From the NCBI GenBank assembly GCA_001795165.1, contig MGNS01000045.1, positions 3,689 through 15,201 on the forward strand: 11,513 nt of DNA, read 5' to 3'. The stretch's first letter is position 1. The number at the start of each line of letters is the position of its first letter. This DNA is from Chloroflexi bacterium RBG_16_57_11 (lineage in GTDB: Bacteria; Chloroflexota; Anaerolineae; Anaerolineales; UBA4823). Positions 1-8,078 of this stretch are shown in pieces. A program made the translations under genes and the position numbers. The notes under the pieces are model-generated. The model searched no databases, was not told where the DNA came from, and saw only the letters and a program-made list of their open reading frames with translations.

Positions 1-384
1 CGGGTTATCTGTAGAAAGGCTGGTCTGGTAGGCGGTACGGAAGATGTCTTCTGCGCTGGTCAGGTTGGCCAGGGCAGGGATGCAGCCCTCGTACGCGCAG
101 GAGCCGAAGGCGACCAGGATTTTCGATTTCTGGCGTAGGAGGCAGGCGATTTCCTCGTTTTCGGAGGTGCGGATGGCGCCGTTGAACAAGCACAGATCGA
201 TGTAACCATCGGGATATCCGCGTACGTCATCGTACTTGAAATCAGCCGCCACAGGCCAGAAGGCCAGATCAAAGATCGCATCGACATCCAATATTTTGTC
301 GCCGATATTAAGTACGGCGATCTCACAGCCGCCGCAGGAAGCAGCCCAATACATCGCTAATTTTGGCTTTCCATTTTGTGGCAT
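1..384 (-). CDS. mvhG: MvhG-like [NiFe]-hydrogenase small subunit (3' end cut by the window edge)
   Basis: Only the first 128 codons are present; the frame is open to base 1. The protein resembles the small, electron-transferring subunit of group 3c (F420-non-reducing, Mvh-type) hydrogenases and the related 20-kDa subunit of complex I, which carries Fe-S clusters between the NiFe subunit and MvhD/HdrA. Visible motifs are SCGGCE (C17, C20), the proximal-cluster ligand motif, then DFKYDDV near residues 48-54, FNGAIRTSE near 67-75, and GSCAYEGC with C96 and C101. There is no Tat signal, consistent with a cytoplasmic enzyme. The ATG is fixed by GGAGGT at 391-396, which lies inside the end of mvhD; only two bases separate the genes, so translation is probably coupled. 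The large catalytic subunit would be expected next, beyond the left edge, but cannot be seen. Without it, a hydrogenase-independent oxidoreductase role remains possible. Confidence 0.85.
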   Translation of the reverse strand, partial: MPQNGKPKLAMYWAASCGGCEIAVLNIGDKILDVDAIFDLAFWPVAADFKYDDVRGYPDGYIDLCLFNGAIRTSENEEIACLLRQKSKILVAFGSCAYEGCIPALANLTSAEDIFRTAYQTSLSTDNP

Positions 385-386
385 GG

Positions 387-875
387 CTAAACCTCCATCC
401 TGGTTGGCAGTTCGTCCGGGATGTGATGCGTCTGGGCCGGGTGGTGTCCGTTGTGCAACACTTTCTCGTGCCAGCGCAGCGGTCCCAGCAGGCGAAGCTC
501 CTCGGTCATCCGGTCGACGGTTTTCGCCAGCAATGGCCCTTCGGATGCCGAAGCCCAGACAATCTGGACGCGCTGCTCTTCGATGCCAAATTGCACCAAC
601 ACCCGTTTGAGCAGCGTGTAACGGCGCAGGGCTTTCAGGTTTCCTTCGATATAGTGGCATTCGCCTGGGTGGCAACCGGCAATCAGCACACCATCGGCGC
701 CCTCGCGCAAGGCTTTGAGCACCAGATCCGGCTCTACCCGGCCGCTGCACATCACCCGGATGGCGCGCATATTCGGTGCATAATGCAACCGGGCGGTCCC
801 GGCCAGGTCCGCGGCGCGGTAGGAGCACCAGTTGCACAGAAATCCGACGATGACAGGTTCATAAATCAGATCCAT
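387..875 (-). CDS. mvhD: MvhD-like iron-sulfur electron-transfer subunit
   Basis: This 162-residue protein belongs to the MvhD (methyl-viologen-reducing hydrogenase delta) family. In methanogens MvhD carries a [2Fe-2S] cluster and passes electrons between the hydrogenase and HdrA. The family core is clear: FLCNWCSY with C14 and C17, an RVMCSGRV segment with C43, and the GCHPGECHY motif with C68 and C73. A C-terminal helical extension follows. An in-frame ATG 12 codons earlier (position 911) would overlap the end of hdrA by four bases. I prefer the start at 875 because AAGGAG lies 7 bases before it and because family similarity begins there. The gene lies 32 bases after hdrA and 2 bases before the hydrogenase small subunit, the arrangement expected for an HdrA-MvhD-MvhG relay. 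It is cytoplasmic, with no membrane segment. Confidence 0.9.
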   Translation of the reverse strand: MDLIYEPVIVGFLCNWCSYRAADLAGTARLHYAPNMRAIRVMCSGRVEPDLVLKALREGADGVLIAGCHPGECHYIEGNLKALRRYTLLKRVLVQFGIEEQRVQIVWASASEGPLLAKTVDRMTEELRLLGPLRWHEKVLHNGHHPAQTHHIPDELPTRMEV

Positions 876-907
876 GGGATTTCTCCTTATCTCATACCTC
901 CCAGGTC

Positions 908-2914
908 TCAAGCCGGGGCTGCTTCGCTCTCAACCGGTTGGCGCACATCCCACAGCAGGCCCTCAATCTGCGCCATCAGTTGCTGGCGGGTGAAATGCGC
1001 TCCGGTGATGGCTGCGCTGGGGCAGGCTGCTACACAGGTGCCGCAGCCCTGGCAAAGGGCGGTGATGACCTCGGAAACCTTGCGATCTTCGTGGTAGACG
1101 ATTGCCGTGTAAGGGCACAGGTTGTTGCAGATACGGCAGCCGGAGCACTGCTCGCTGTTGACATGCGCCCGCACCGGCTCCATGAACACAGTCCCCTGGG
1201 CGATCAGGCTGGCGGCGCGCATCGCGGCTGCAGCCGCCTGGGCAACCGTCTCCGGGATCGCCATGGGCCCCTGGCAGGCGCCGGCAATGAAGACGCCCTC
1301 CACCATGGTGAGAATTGGGTCGAGCTTAGGATGGCGCTCGATGTAGAAGCCGCTGAAATCGCAGCCCATGCCGAACATATTAGCGACCTCACGGGCGTCG
1401 TGGCGTGCTTCCATCCCCACGCTGAGTACGACCATATCTACCGGGATGCGTCGCTGGACGCCATACAAAGTGTCGTAGGCCTGGACGATCAACTTGCCCT
1501 CTTCCTCTGGCATACGACCAGCGTCGGTCACCTCCGCCACGCGGCCACGGATAAAATGAGCGCCTTCTTTCATCACGCGATGATAGAACTCTTCATAACG
1601 TTTGCCCGCCGCCCGAATGTCAATGTAGAAATTGTACACTTCGGCATCCGGCAATCGCTCGCGAACCAAATGGGCAAACTTCAACGAGTACATGCAGCAT
1701 ACTCTGGAGCAGTACTCGTTATAGTTTTCGTCTCGCGAACCAACACAGTGGATGATGGCTACACTTCCGGGCGCTGTCCTGCCATCGCGCAGCACGACAT
1801 GACCCGCAGTTGGCCCCGAGGCGTTGACCATACGCTCAAACTCCAGGCTGGTGAAAACATTGGCCAGGCGACCATAGCCGTACTGCGGGATGCGGTGGGC
1901 ATCGAAGGGGTCGTAGCCGGTCGCCAGAATAACACTACCCACATTTAGCGTCAGGAATTCATCCTTCTGGTCGAAGTCAATCGCCCCGGGTGGGCAGAAG
2001 ATCTGGCAGGCTTTACACTTGCCCTTGACAAAGTAGGTACAATTCTGAACGTCCACCACCGGGTACATCGGCACGGCCTGCGGGAAGGGGCGGTAGATAG
2101 CTTTCCGGTTGCCCAACCCCACGTTGAACACCTCGTCGAGCACTTTCTTGGGGCATTTCTCTTCGCAGATACCGCAGCCGGTGCATAGAGCCTCATTCAC
2201 ATAGCGGGCTTTCTTGCGGATGGTAACGGTGTAATTGCCCATGTAGCCCTCTACCCCCTCGACTTCGCTGTAGGTCATCAGAGTGATGTTGGGGTGCTGG
2301 CCCACCTCTACCATGCGCGGGGTCAGGATGCAGGCGGCGCAATCCAGGGTCGGGAAGGTCTTGTCCCATTGGGCCATGTGCCCGCCGATGGACGGCTCGC
2401 GCTCGACCAGGTAGACATGGTAACCGGCGTTGGCCAGCTCCAGTGCAGAGGTGATCCCGGCAATGCCACCGCCAACCACCAGCACGTTGGGGTTGATATC
2501 GACCACCACCGGCTCCAATGGCTGATGGTGCACCACCCGCTCAACCGCGCCCTTGATCAGCGCTTTGGCCTTATGAGTGGCAGCGGCGCCGTCCGTCGTG
2601 GTCCAGGAATCCAGCTCGCGGATGTTCGCCATCTCGAACAGGAAGGGGTTTAATCCTGCGCGCTGGCAGGCGCCGCGGAAGGTCTTTTCATGCATATGCG
2701 GCGAGCAGGCGGCAACAACCACGCGTGTCAGCCCCAAATCTTTGATATCTTTCTCGACCAGGTCCTGTCCCAGGCTGGAGCACATGAACTTGTACTCGCG
2801 AGCGATCTCCACATTGGGTTGCTCGCTGGCCCAGCGCGCCACTTCCATCACATCAACCACACCGGCGATGTTGGTGCCACAATGACAGATGTACACGCCA
2901 ACTTTTTCGCTCAT
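908..2914 (-). CDS. hdrA: HdrA-like FAD and iron-sulfur protein (electron-bifurcating core subunit)
   Basis: This 668-residue protein is full length for HdrA, the flavoprotein that splits or merges electron pairs in heterodisulfide-reductase complexes. An N-terminal Fe-S domain starts with VYICHCG (C10, C12), with further family-conserved cysteines at C45 and C70. A Rossmann FAD-binding motif GGGIAG lies at 148-153, followed by GGHMAQWDKTFPTLDCAAC. An inserted ferredoxin-like region has C244, C247, C250 and C254, with more cysteines at 292-307 (KCKACQIFCPPG). HCVGSRD occurs near 389 and YCSRVCCMYSLKFA near 401. Two C-terminal [4Fe-4S] motifs are C590/593/596/600 and C621/624/627/631. AGGAG lies 7 bases before the ATG. 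The neighbours (EtfAB, EMO, MvhD, MvhG) suggest that its flavin links a high-potential Etf/quinone branch to a low-potential hydrogenase or ferredoxin branch; that partner set is inference. No selenocysteine or frame break is seen. Confidence 0.93.
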   Translation of the reverse strand: MSEKVGVYICHCGTNIAGVVDVMEVARWASEQPNVEIAREYKFMCSSLGQDLVEKDIKDLGLTRVVVAACSPHMHEKTFRGACQRAGLNPFLFEMANIRELDSWTTTDGAAATHKAKALIKGAVERVVHHQPLEPVVVDINPNVLVVGGGIAGITSALELANAGYHVYLVEREPSIGGHMAQWDKTFPTLDCAACILTPRMVEVGQHPNITLMTYSEVEGVEGYMGNYTVTIRKKARYVNEALCTGCGICEEKCPKKVLDEVFNVGLGNRKAIYRPFPQAVPMYPVVDVQNCTYFVKGKCKACQIFCPPGAIDFDQKDEFLTLNVGSVILATGYDPFDAHRIPQYGYGRLANVFTSLEFERMVNASGPTAGHVVLRDGRTAPGSVAIIHCVGSRDENYNEYCSRVCCMYSLKFAHLVRERLPDAEVYNFYIDIRAAGKRYEEFYHRVMKEGAHFIRGRVAEVTDAGRMPEEEGKLIVQAYDTLYGVQRRIPVDMVVLSVGMEARHDAREVANMFGMGCDFSGFYIERHPKLDPILTMVEGVFIAGACQGPMAIPETVAQAAAAAMRAASLIAQGTVFMEPVRAHVNSEQCSGCRICNNLCPYTAIVYHEDRKVSEVITALCQGCGTCVAACPSAAITGAHFTRQQLMAQIEGLLWDVRQPVESEAAPA

Positions 2915-2965
2915 AGATGCACTCCTGTTTCCACTGGAAAGAATGTGTCCAGTTTTATTTTCCGG

Positions 2966-4969
2966 TCAGAGGGCCTCGTGCACCAGCTCGACCAGGTCTT
3001 TGATCGCCAGGCGCCCCTCCAGGCCGGTGGTCTTGATAGCGTCCTTGTACATAGTCACATCTTTGGGACAGGCGACCACCATCGCCTGGACCGCCTCCAG
3101 CGCGGCCGCTTCCCGCACCCTGGCCTCGCTGGGACGCTCTTTAACCTGCTGCTCTTCCATCCAAATCCGGCCGCCCCCTGCGCCGCAACACAACGCCCGA
3201 TCGCCATGCCGCGGCATCTCAAGCAAACGGCAGCCGGTAGCGGCGATCACCCGACGAGGCGCCTCGTAAATACCGTTGTAGCGCCCCAGGTAGCAGGGAT
3301 CATGGTAGGCAACCGTATAATCCAGGCGTTTAGCCAGTTTCAGCTGGCCCGAGGCGAGCAATTGGTCGAGCAATTCGGAGACATGTAGAACTGGCCGGTG
3401 TCCATTTGAATGGCTATTTGTGTTGTGCATTGTTGGGTATTCATTTTTCAAGGTGTTGTAAGAATGTGGGTCGGTGGTTACAATAGCCTGGTATTCGCAG
3501 CGCTCCAGGGCAGCCAGGTTCTTTTCCGCCAGCATTTCGAACAGACCTTCTTCACCGACCCGGCGCACATCGTTGCCGGCGTTCCGCTCTGCATCATAAA
3601 GGAGGCCAAAGTTCAGTCCCGCCGCCTGAAAGACTTCGGCGGTCTTGCTGGTAATCTCTGCCAGCGTGGCGCTATAAGCGGCGTAGTCGCCGGTGAACCA
3701 CAAATATTCGACCGGTTCGCGGCGGGCATCCTTGACCTTGAAGGGCAGCGAACCCGTCCAGCGGGCGCGCATGCGATCGGATTGGCCAAAGGAATTGCCG
3801 TAGCGAGCTAGCTTCGCCAGCGCATCCTGCATTAAGTTATCAACCTGCCCCGCATCGACCAGGTGGCGACGCAAATCCACAATAACGGATACATGATCAA
3901 CGAATGCTGGGCATACGGATGCGCACGCCCGGCAGGTCGTGCAGGCCCATAATTCGTCCTGGCTGATGACATCGCCGTATAAATTTTGACCGTTCTCGGA
4001 ACGCCACACATGACCGTTCAGCTTAAGCATCAGATCACGCGGCGAAAGGCACACACCACTTGCGAAGGCTGGGCATTGGTCCTGGCAGCGCCCGCAGCGA
4101 GTACAGGCGTCGAAATCCAACAACTGTTTCCAGGTGAAATGCTGCCATTTTTCCACACCCGGCCCGCTGTGGGTGCGGGCTGGGGCCAGCGCCCCAGCCG
4201 GTTCGAGTGAGCGGAAGAAAATGTTGATTGGCGTTGCTACAATATGAAACAGCTTCGTATAGGGCAGGCTGGCAATCAAGCCAAAGGCTACCAGGGTGTG
4301 AATGATCCAGATGGTCAGATGTAGGGTGCGATCGGTTGGGTCGCCGAGGGATTGAAAGAGGGAGGCGAGCGCGGAGCCAACCGGCGACCAGACTGCCCAA
4401 TCCGGCTGCATCACGGCGATGCGCAATCCCTCAACCAGGTAGCCTGTGATGGCGATCACCACCAGACCGATGAGCACAAGGGCATCGTCGCGCGCCAGGC
4501 GGGGGTCAGGCTGGTTTTGCAGGCGCGGCGGGCGCTGGACGTAGCGCCGGTAGATGGCCATTCCCAACCCGACCAGCAGCAAAACACCAAAGATGTCTAA
4601 AGCCAGCTCGAAGAGTATGTAAAATGGCCCGGTTAGAAACTGGAAACCGAAAAACAGGCGGGTGATATCCCAGTCGATGGTCGCCAGGGCAGTGCCCAGA
4701 GCCAGCACGATCATCCCCCAGAAGATGGCCAGATGCATGAACCCGGGATATGGCTCTTCCAAGGTACGTTTTTGGCCGACGGCCTGGACGATGAGGGAAG
4801 CAAACCGCCGGCCCCAGTTTCCGCCGCGCCGATCTGGTTCACCCATGCGCCAGCGCTTTACATGCCGGTAGATGCCGTAAGCGAAGACCAGGATGGTAAC
4901 CAAGCCGAGCAGATACTGTCCAATCTCTGCCCAGTGGGGGATATTCCAGAAGGTCTCTCTAATCGGCAT
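2966..4969 (-). CDS. Membrane-bound Fe-S oxidoreductase of the EMO/DUF224 type (candidate Etf:quinone oxidoreductase)
   Basis: This 667-residue protein fuses a NarI-like membrane domain to an HdrC-HdrB-like cytoplasmic part. About five hydrophobic segments are seen near residues 16-36, 78-98, 112-138, 161-181 and 216-245; H79, H217, H224 and H242 in or near them are possible haem b ligands. Two [4Fe-4S] motifs follow (C289/292/295/299 and C343/346/349/353), then a CCG-type domain with HDPCYLG (C559), LCCGAGGG (C594, C595) and ACPKD (C634). Relatives beside etfAB in Syntrophomonas and Syntrophus are described as Etf:(methyl)menaquinone oxidoreductases, which move electrons between EtfAB and membrane quinone. 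Here it directly follows etfA, which supports that role. The ATG at 4969 is preferred over one at 4984, because GGAGAG lies 7 bases before the former. A His/Asn-rich loop near 514-529 is absent from its paralogue at 6800-8005. Confidence 0.85.
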   Translation of the reverse strand: MPIRETFWNIPHWAEIGQYLLGLVTILVFAYGIYRHVKRWRMGEPDRRGGNWGRRFASLIVQAVGQKRTLEEPYPGFMHLAIFWGMIVLALGTALATIDWDITRLFFGFQFLTGPFYILFELALDIFGVLLLVGLGMAIYRRYVQRPPRLQNQPDPRLARDDALVLIGLVVIAITGYLVEGLRIAVMQPDWAVWSPVGSALASLFQSLGDPTDRTLHLTIWIIHTLVAFGLIASLPYTKLFHIVATPINIFFRSLEPAGALAPARTHSGPGVEKWQHFTWKQLLDFDACTRCGRCQDQCPAFASGVCLSPRDLMLKLNGHVWRSENGQNLYGDVISQDELWACTTCRACASVCPAFVDHVSVIVDLRRHLVDAGQVDNLMQDALAKLARYGNSFGQSDRMRARWTGSLPFKVKDARREPVEYLWFTGDYAAYSATLAEITSKTAEVFQAAGLNFGLLYDAERNAGNDVRRVGEEGLFEMLAEKNLAALERCEYQAIVTTDPHSYNTLKNEYPTMHNTNSHSNGHRPVLHVSELLDQLLASGQLKLAKRLDYTVAYHDPCYLGRYNGIYEAPRRVIAATGCRLLEMPRHGDRALCCGAGGGRIWMEEQQVKERPSEARVREAAALEAVQAMVVACPKDVTMYKDAIKTTGLEGRLAIKDLVELVHEAL

Positions 4970-5008
4970 GGCTATTCTCTCCATCTACATTGCATTCAAG
5001 CGGCGAGG

Positions 5009-5992
5009 TCAATGCGCAACGGCCGAACTGATTTGTTGTAACTGTTCGGTCAATACGGGAACCAGTTCGAAGAGATCCAAGGTAGAGCCATACTTTGCTA
5101 GGTTAAAGATTGGAGCGTCGGGGTCGCTATTAACTGCCACGATCATCTCAGCATCGGCGATAGCCTCGACGTGCTCCGGAGCGCCGCTAATGCCCAGGGC
5201 CAGGTAAAGCTTGGGCTTGACGTGCTTCCCCGATTTGCCCACCAACCGGGAGGCCGGCAACCAGCCTTGATCCACCACAGGCCGGGAGGAGCAAACCACG
5301 CCGCCGAGCGCATCGGCAAGCTCCTGCGCCAGCTGGAGGTTATCCTCGTTTTGAATGCCACGGCCCACAGCCACCAGCATCGCTTCCTTCGAGATATCGA
5401 CGTCGCCGATTTCCGGCTCGATATAGCGCCTCAAGCGCAGGCGCGGTTCGGTAAACGCCGGGGCTTCCAACAGGGTAATATGTGGGGGTTGGGCGCTGTG
5501 CCCAGCCTCGGGTTTATATACCCCAGGCATCATCGTCGCCAGGGCGGTCGGACCGGGTAACTCGCCTTCGAACAGGATCTTCCCACCGCACACCTGGCTG
5601 ACAAACTTGAGCGTGCCATCCTGGGTAGATATACTGCGACAGTAGCTGACCAGCGGCAATCCCAGTCGCGAGGAGAGCGGACCAGCCACCTCGGCGCCGA
5701 TGGAAGTATCCCCGAACAGCATCAGGCGCGGCGCGTGTTGTGTGAGCAGGGGTTCCAGCGCCTGCTGATAGATTTCAGGGTTGAAGTCGGCCAGGGAGGG
5801 GTGATCCATGTACCAAACCTGGTCAGCAGTCAGCTCGTTCGCCAGCGCCTGGCTGTTGTGGCCCAGTAAGATCGCCGTCACGCGGCCATCCGCCGCATGA
5901 GCCAGGGCGCGACCGGCAGCCAGCATCACATACGAGATATCTGCCACCTGTCCTCGAAGATGTTCGATCAGTATAAAAATATCCTGGTTCAT
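5009..5992 (-). CDS. etfA: Electron transfer flavoprotein alpha subunit
   Basis: This 327-residue EtfA forms a heterodimer with the EtfB encoded just upstream, accepting electrons from acyl-CoA or similar flavin dehydrogenases. The N-terminal domain begins DIFILIEHLRG. The C-terminal FAD-binding domain shows VAVGRGI near 208, SSRPVVDQGWLP from 235, VGKSGKHVKP at 251-260, LALGISGAPEH near 264-274 and VNSDPDAPIF at 287-296. These match the family pattern, although the usual Q-x-G-x-T-G-K region is here RLVGKSGK and the usual GISGAxQH is GISGAPEH. It is therefore a diverged member. A start at 6028 would overlap etfB by four bases, but I choose 5992 because AGGAG sits 7 bases before it and because the extra 12 residues are not family-like. 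No transmembrane segment or Fe-S motif is visible. Whether this Etf bifurcates cannot be decided by eye. Confidence 0.92.
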   Translation of the reverse strand: MNQDIFILIEHLRGQVADISYVMLAAGRALAHAADGRVTAILLGHNSQALANELTADQVWYMDHPSLADFNPEIYQQALEPLLTQHAPRLMLFGDTSIGAEVAGPLSSRLGLPLVSYCRSISTQDGTLKFVSQVCGGKILFEGELPGPTALATMMPGVYKPEAGHSAQPPHITLLEAPAFTEPRLRLRRYIEPEIGDVDISKEAMLVAVGRGIQNEDNLQLAQELADALGGVVCSSRPVVDQGWLPASRLVGKSGKHVKPKLYLALGISGAPEHVEAIADAEMIVAVNSDPDAPIFNLAKYGSTLDLFELVPVLTEQLQQISSAVAH

Positions 5993-6024
5993 CTCAATTC
6001 TCCTGCCACAATCCTGCATCAGGA

Positions 6025-6786
6025 TCACAGCACCCCGGCCTCACGGAAGATCTCCACGAGTCGGGCGGCAACAGTATCGACATCTCCCTGAAGCATCATC
6101 GCCCGCGCCCCGCTTTCGGATTTGTACATCCTTCCTACTACCTGGACAGCAGGCGGCACTTGCGGAAGGAACTGTTCTTTGAGCGTAGCAGTCTTCATCG
6201 CTTGGCGGATGCGGCTGAAGGCGATATAGCTTAGCGGGCGTTCGGCAGCCTGGATGCCCAGGACGGCGGGCAATGACACTTCAATCTCAGCCATCAATCC
6301 TCCGGGATATTCCTTGCGCACCAGTGCGCTGTCATTGCTCAAGGAAACACCCGATACATAGCCGACATAGGGGAGTTTTAGGAAACCCGCCAGCAGCGCT
6401 CCCAGCGCCCCATCCAGGTCGTTGTGCGCCTGGACGCCGGTGAGCACCAGGTCCGCGGGCGCCTGGCGTAGCAACTTGGCGATGAGGCCCGCAAGTGCGT
6501 GATTGTTCAGGCCCTGCTCGAAATCTCCACAAAGCTTGACTAGTTGGTCAACGCCTTTGGCCGAGGCGGTGAACAGCGCATCGTCTGCTCCGTCGATATC
6601 CAGCGCGATCACGGTCACGTGCGCCCCGGCGCGTTCTTTCAAAAGGACTGCCTGCTCGATGGCGTGCTCGTCAAGCTCGTTAAGCTTGTATCGCAGCCAC
6701 ATCGGATCGAGGCCAGTACCCTGGTCGTTTATCACCAGCTCTTCGACCAGGTCGGGCACGAGTTTTACCGGCACGACGATTTTCAT
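6025..6786 (-). CDS. etfB: Electron transfer flavoprotein beta subunit
   Basis: This 253-residue EtfB has the family's typical size and partners the EtfA encoded next. Visible features are the N-terminal strand KIVVPVKLVPD, the LNELDEHAIEQAVLLKE helix at 36-52, ADLVLTGVQAHNDLDGALGALLAG at 111-134 (the nucleotide-binding region), and EYPGGLMAEIEVSLPAVLGI at 159-178, which corresponds to the EtfB signature region. The normal PRYPSL-like stretch is RPLSYIAF here, so this is a diverged member. A GTG at 6789 immediately precedes the ATG; the ATG is chosen because AGGAGGT at 6791-6797 is then 4 bases away, while the GTG would leave only one. The gene begins 13 bases after the HdrCB-like gene, which argues for co-transcription. 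The bound cofactor (FAD or AMP) depends on the Etf group and cannot be settled here. Confidence 0.92.
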   Translation of the reverse strand: MKIVVPVKLVPDLVEELVINDQGTGLDPMWLRYKLNELDEHAIEQAVLLKERAGAHVTVIALDIDGADDALFTASAKGVDQLVKLCGDFEQGLNNHALAGLIAKLLRQAPADLVLTGVQAHNDLDGALGALLAGFLKLPYVGYVSGVSLSNDSALVRKEYPGGLMAEIEVSLPAVLGIQAAERPLSYIAFSRIRQAMKTATLKEQFLPQVPPAVQVVGRMYKSESGARAMMLQGDVDTVAARLVEIFREAGVL

Positions 6787-6799
6787 CACGACCTCCTCG

Positions 6800-8005
6800 T
6801 CATTCGCCTATTGACTCGGCTAACAGCTCGGCGATATCCCTCACGATCAGCCGGCTGGCCTTTTCCACCATCTTGGCGGCGTCTTCAAAGCGTGGGGCTT
6901 CATAGGGGCAAGCGATCGCCAGGATTTCCGCACCCGCTGCCACGGCCTCACGCACCCGCCATTCAGACAACCGCACATGGGCTTTTTCCCAGGTATATCC
7001 ATCCAGCCACATCCCGCCGCCCCCTCCGCCGCAGCACAGGCTCGTCTCCTGGCTGTGGGACATCTCCACCAGCTCGATTCCCGGGATGGCTTTTAGCAAT
7101 CGCCGCGGTTCATCGAAGACGCCGTTGGCGCGGCCCAGGTAGCAAGGATCGTGATAGGTCACCCTGGCCTTCATACTGCGACGTAGCAATGATTTGAGCT
7201 GCGCCATGTGATCCGCCAGGAACTGCGTGTAATGGCGGACAGGATAGTTGATCCCAAGCGCCGGGTACTCATTTTTCAGTGCATTGAACGCATGCGGATC
7301 GGTTGTGATGATCTCCCCGAAGCTGTAGCGCGCAAATGCTTGAGCGTTCTTTTCGGCTAGCATCTCAAATAGCCCACGTTCACCTGCCAGGCGCTGCGAA
7401 TCACCATCGCTGTTTTCTTCCGGACCCAGGACGCCATAATTGACCCCCAGGGCGTTGAGCACTCTGGCAAACGCCTGGCTGACCTGCTCCACCCGGGGAT
7501 GGAAGGAGGCGTAATCGCCAACGAACCACAGCACGTCAACCGGCTGCCGTGCCTGGCTCATGATCTTTACCGGCGGCTCGACGCCTCGAGACCAGGCGGC
7601 GCGCCGGCGCGGCGATTCGCCCATCGGGTTGCCGTAACGTTGTGAGTTTTCTAACGCGTCTTGTAATTCCGTCGGCACGTTGCCCGCCAGGAGCAGCTCC
7701 TCCTTGGCGCGGGTCATCAAACCCTGCGTCAAGGGAATCTTGGCCGGACAGGCACGTGTGCAGGCATAGCAGGATACGCACATCCACACCAGGTCGGTTT
7801 TAATCACCCGATCGAAGAAGCCGGCCCGCAGGGAGGCAATCATCTTGCTGGGGGGAAAGTCCATCAGGTAGCCAAATGGGCAGGCGCCGCTGCAAGTGCC
7901 ACACTGCAAGCAAGCCAGAAAATTTTCACCTTCAGGCAGTTTTTGCAGGCTGGCGTAAAAAACATCATTGAACGAAGGCCTTTGTGTGACTGGAGCCATC
8001 GTCAT
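6800..8005 (-). CDS. HdrC-HdrB-like fusion, cytoplasmic Fe-S oxidoreductase
   Basis: This first operon gene encodes 401 residues. The HdrC-like N-terminal half has two [4Fe-4S] motifs, ACLQCGTCSGACPFG (C32/35/38/42) and CVSCYACTRACP (C76/79/82/86). The HdrB-like half keeps only one CCG module: HDPCYLG (C288), LCCGGGGGG (C324, C325) and IACPYEAPRF (C366). The first module is cysteine-free (LWFVGDYASF near 159-168, TTDPHAFN near 234-241). It lacks membrane segments but is otherwise a close parallel of the cytoplasmic part of the EMO-like gene at 2966-4969, sharing GLFEMLAEKN, TTDPH and LKNEYP. GGAGGT at 8012-8017 lies 6 bases before the ATG. It probably relays electrons between EtfAB and HdrA, since its position matches HdrBC in HdrABC complexes. 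True heterodisulfide reduction is unlikely. A simple family name such as (Fe-S)-binding protein is the safe label. Confidence 0.88.
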   Translation of the reverse strand: MTMAPVTQRPSFNDVFYASLQKLPEGENFLACLQCGTCSGACPFGYLMDFPPSKMIASLRAGFFDRVIKTDLVWMCVSCYACTRACPAKIPLTQGLMTRAKEELLLAGNVPTELQDALENSQRYGNPMGESPRRRAAWSRGVEPPVKIMSQARQPVDVLWFVGDYASFHPRVEQVSQAFARVLNALGVNYGVLGPEENSDGDSQRLAGERGLFEMLAEKNAQAFARYSFGEIITTDPHAFNALKNEYPALGINYPVRHYTQFLADHMAQLKSLLRRSMKARVTYHDPCYLGRANGVFDEPRRLLKAIPGIELVEMSHSQETSLCCGGGGGGMWLDGYTWEKAHVRLSEWRVREAVAAGAEILAIACPYEAPRFEDAAKMVEKASRLIVRDIAELLAESIGE

Positions 8006-8078
8006 GATCGCACCTCCGGATAGTAAAAAGTTGATCCGAATTCTCGCTCAGGTTTTATGGCGTGGCTGGGAGAGATTG

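Noticed and set aside
938..1948. A 336-codon open frame on the plus strand inside hdrA
   Set aside because: It lies wholly opposite a strongly supported HdrA with intact Fe-S and FAD motifs; its translation shows no family motif, and long antisense frames are common at this GC.
2915..2965. Small inverted repeats (TTTCC/GGAAA and CTGGA/TCCAG) between the EMO-like gene and hdrA
   Set aside because: Stems are only 5 bp and lack a following T-run on the minus strand, so they do not make a credible terminator; the genes are best read as one operon.
2690..3388. A 232-codon plus-strand frame spanning the hdrA/EMO junction
   Set aside because: It is antisense to the conserved ends of two real genes and to their ribosome site, with no recognisable domain.
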